DNA from: an uncultured delta proteobacterium
GTDB lineage: Bacteria > Desulfobacterota > WTBG01 > CAIYCZ01
Reading direction: 5' to 3'
Assembly: GCA_903924805.1 (NCBI GenBank)
Contig: CAIYCZ010000136.1
Coordinates: 1 to 5,261 of the forward strand
DNA: 5,261 nucleotides
Below the pieces are notes generated by a model that worked only from the letters and a program-made list of their open reading frames with translations, did no database searches and was not told the DNA's origin. Positions within the stretch are counted from its first letter, which is position 1. Every line of letters starts with the position of its first letter. Shown in pieces: positions 5,184 to 5,261 of the stretch. Made by a program: the position numbers and the translations under genes.

Positions 5184-5261
5184 ATGACAAAAAAATATGA
5201 TGTGGTGGTTGTCGGTGCAGGGCCTGCAGGAGCTATGGCTGCAAAGACCGCCGGTGAGAAC
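5184..5261 (+). CDS. Second FAD-dependent oxidoreductase (5' end only)
   Basis: Only the first 26 residues are in the window; the gene continues past the right edge. They form the start of a Rossmann FAD-binding fold: YDVVVVGAGPAGAMAAK, with the GAGPAG dinucleotide motif at 11-16. Aligned without gaps to the preceding enzyme, 19 of 26 residues are identical, and TATGATGTGGTGGTTGT is identical at the DNA level, so the two are paralogues from tandem duplication or serial recruitment of one family. GGAG at 5174-5177, six bases before ATG 5184, is a good ribosome site. The gap to the upstream gene is 111 bp and contains a hairpin, so the two may be co-transcribed with separate translation. Substrate and length are unknown. 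Confidence 0.85.
   Translation, partial: MTKKYDVVVVGAGPAGAMAAKTAGEN

Overview
The window reads as bacterial chromosome of moderate GC. It is tightly packed and all genes are on the + strand. No rRNA, tRNA, CRISPR array, transposase or phage gene is visible. The taxon cannot be fixed from the sequence. The RuvA has an unusual OB-fold loop, RuvC has a histidine in place of the third catalytic aspartate of E. coli, and every intergenic gap carries repeat-like sequence. From memory this fits an environmental lineage such as Planctomycetota (Brocadiales-like) or another PVC or anaerobe group. That is an inference held at low confidence.

Positions 1-126 are a leader with a weak promoter-like element and a tandem CTTTGCG motif. 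Positions 127-3303 form one compact gene run: greA (transcript cleavage factor), a small protein with a DUF2007-like domain between two zinc ribbons, then ruvC, ruvA and ruvB (the complete Holliday junction resolvasome). Gaps are 24 bp or less and ruvA/ruvB overlap by 4 bp, so co-transcription is likely. The set joins rescue of backtracked RNA polymerase to branch migration and resolution of recombination intermediates. The zinc-ribbon protein is the one member without a known function.

Positions 3304-3719 contain no intact long gene. The first part (about 3322-3430) is an imperfect inverted repeat followed by a pyrimidine-rich tract of roughly 7-bp units. The second part (about 3433-3720) is what I read as the C-terminal remnant of a TetR-family regulator. 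It has lost its DNA-binding half and is interrupted by an in-frame TAA at 3520, and its terminal stop codon still overlaps the start of the next gene.

Positions 3720-5072 encode a 450-residue FAD-dependent oxidoreductase of the geranylgeranyl reductase/FixC-like superfamily. After a 111-bp gap holding a large imperfect hairpin (5084-5150), a second, paralogous FAD oxidoreductase begins at 5184 and runs off the window. The two look like a tandem duplication that probably had the now-broken TetR gene as its local regulator. No defence system or other wholly new system is evident. The most interesting items are the regulator remnant, the zinc-ribbon/DUF2007 protein inside the greA-ruv run, the missing acidic pin in RuvA, and the repeat content of the gaps.
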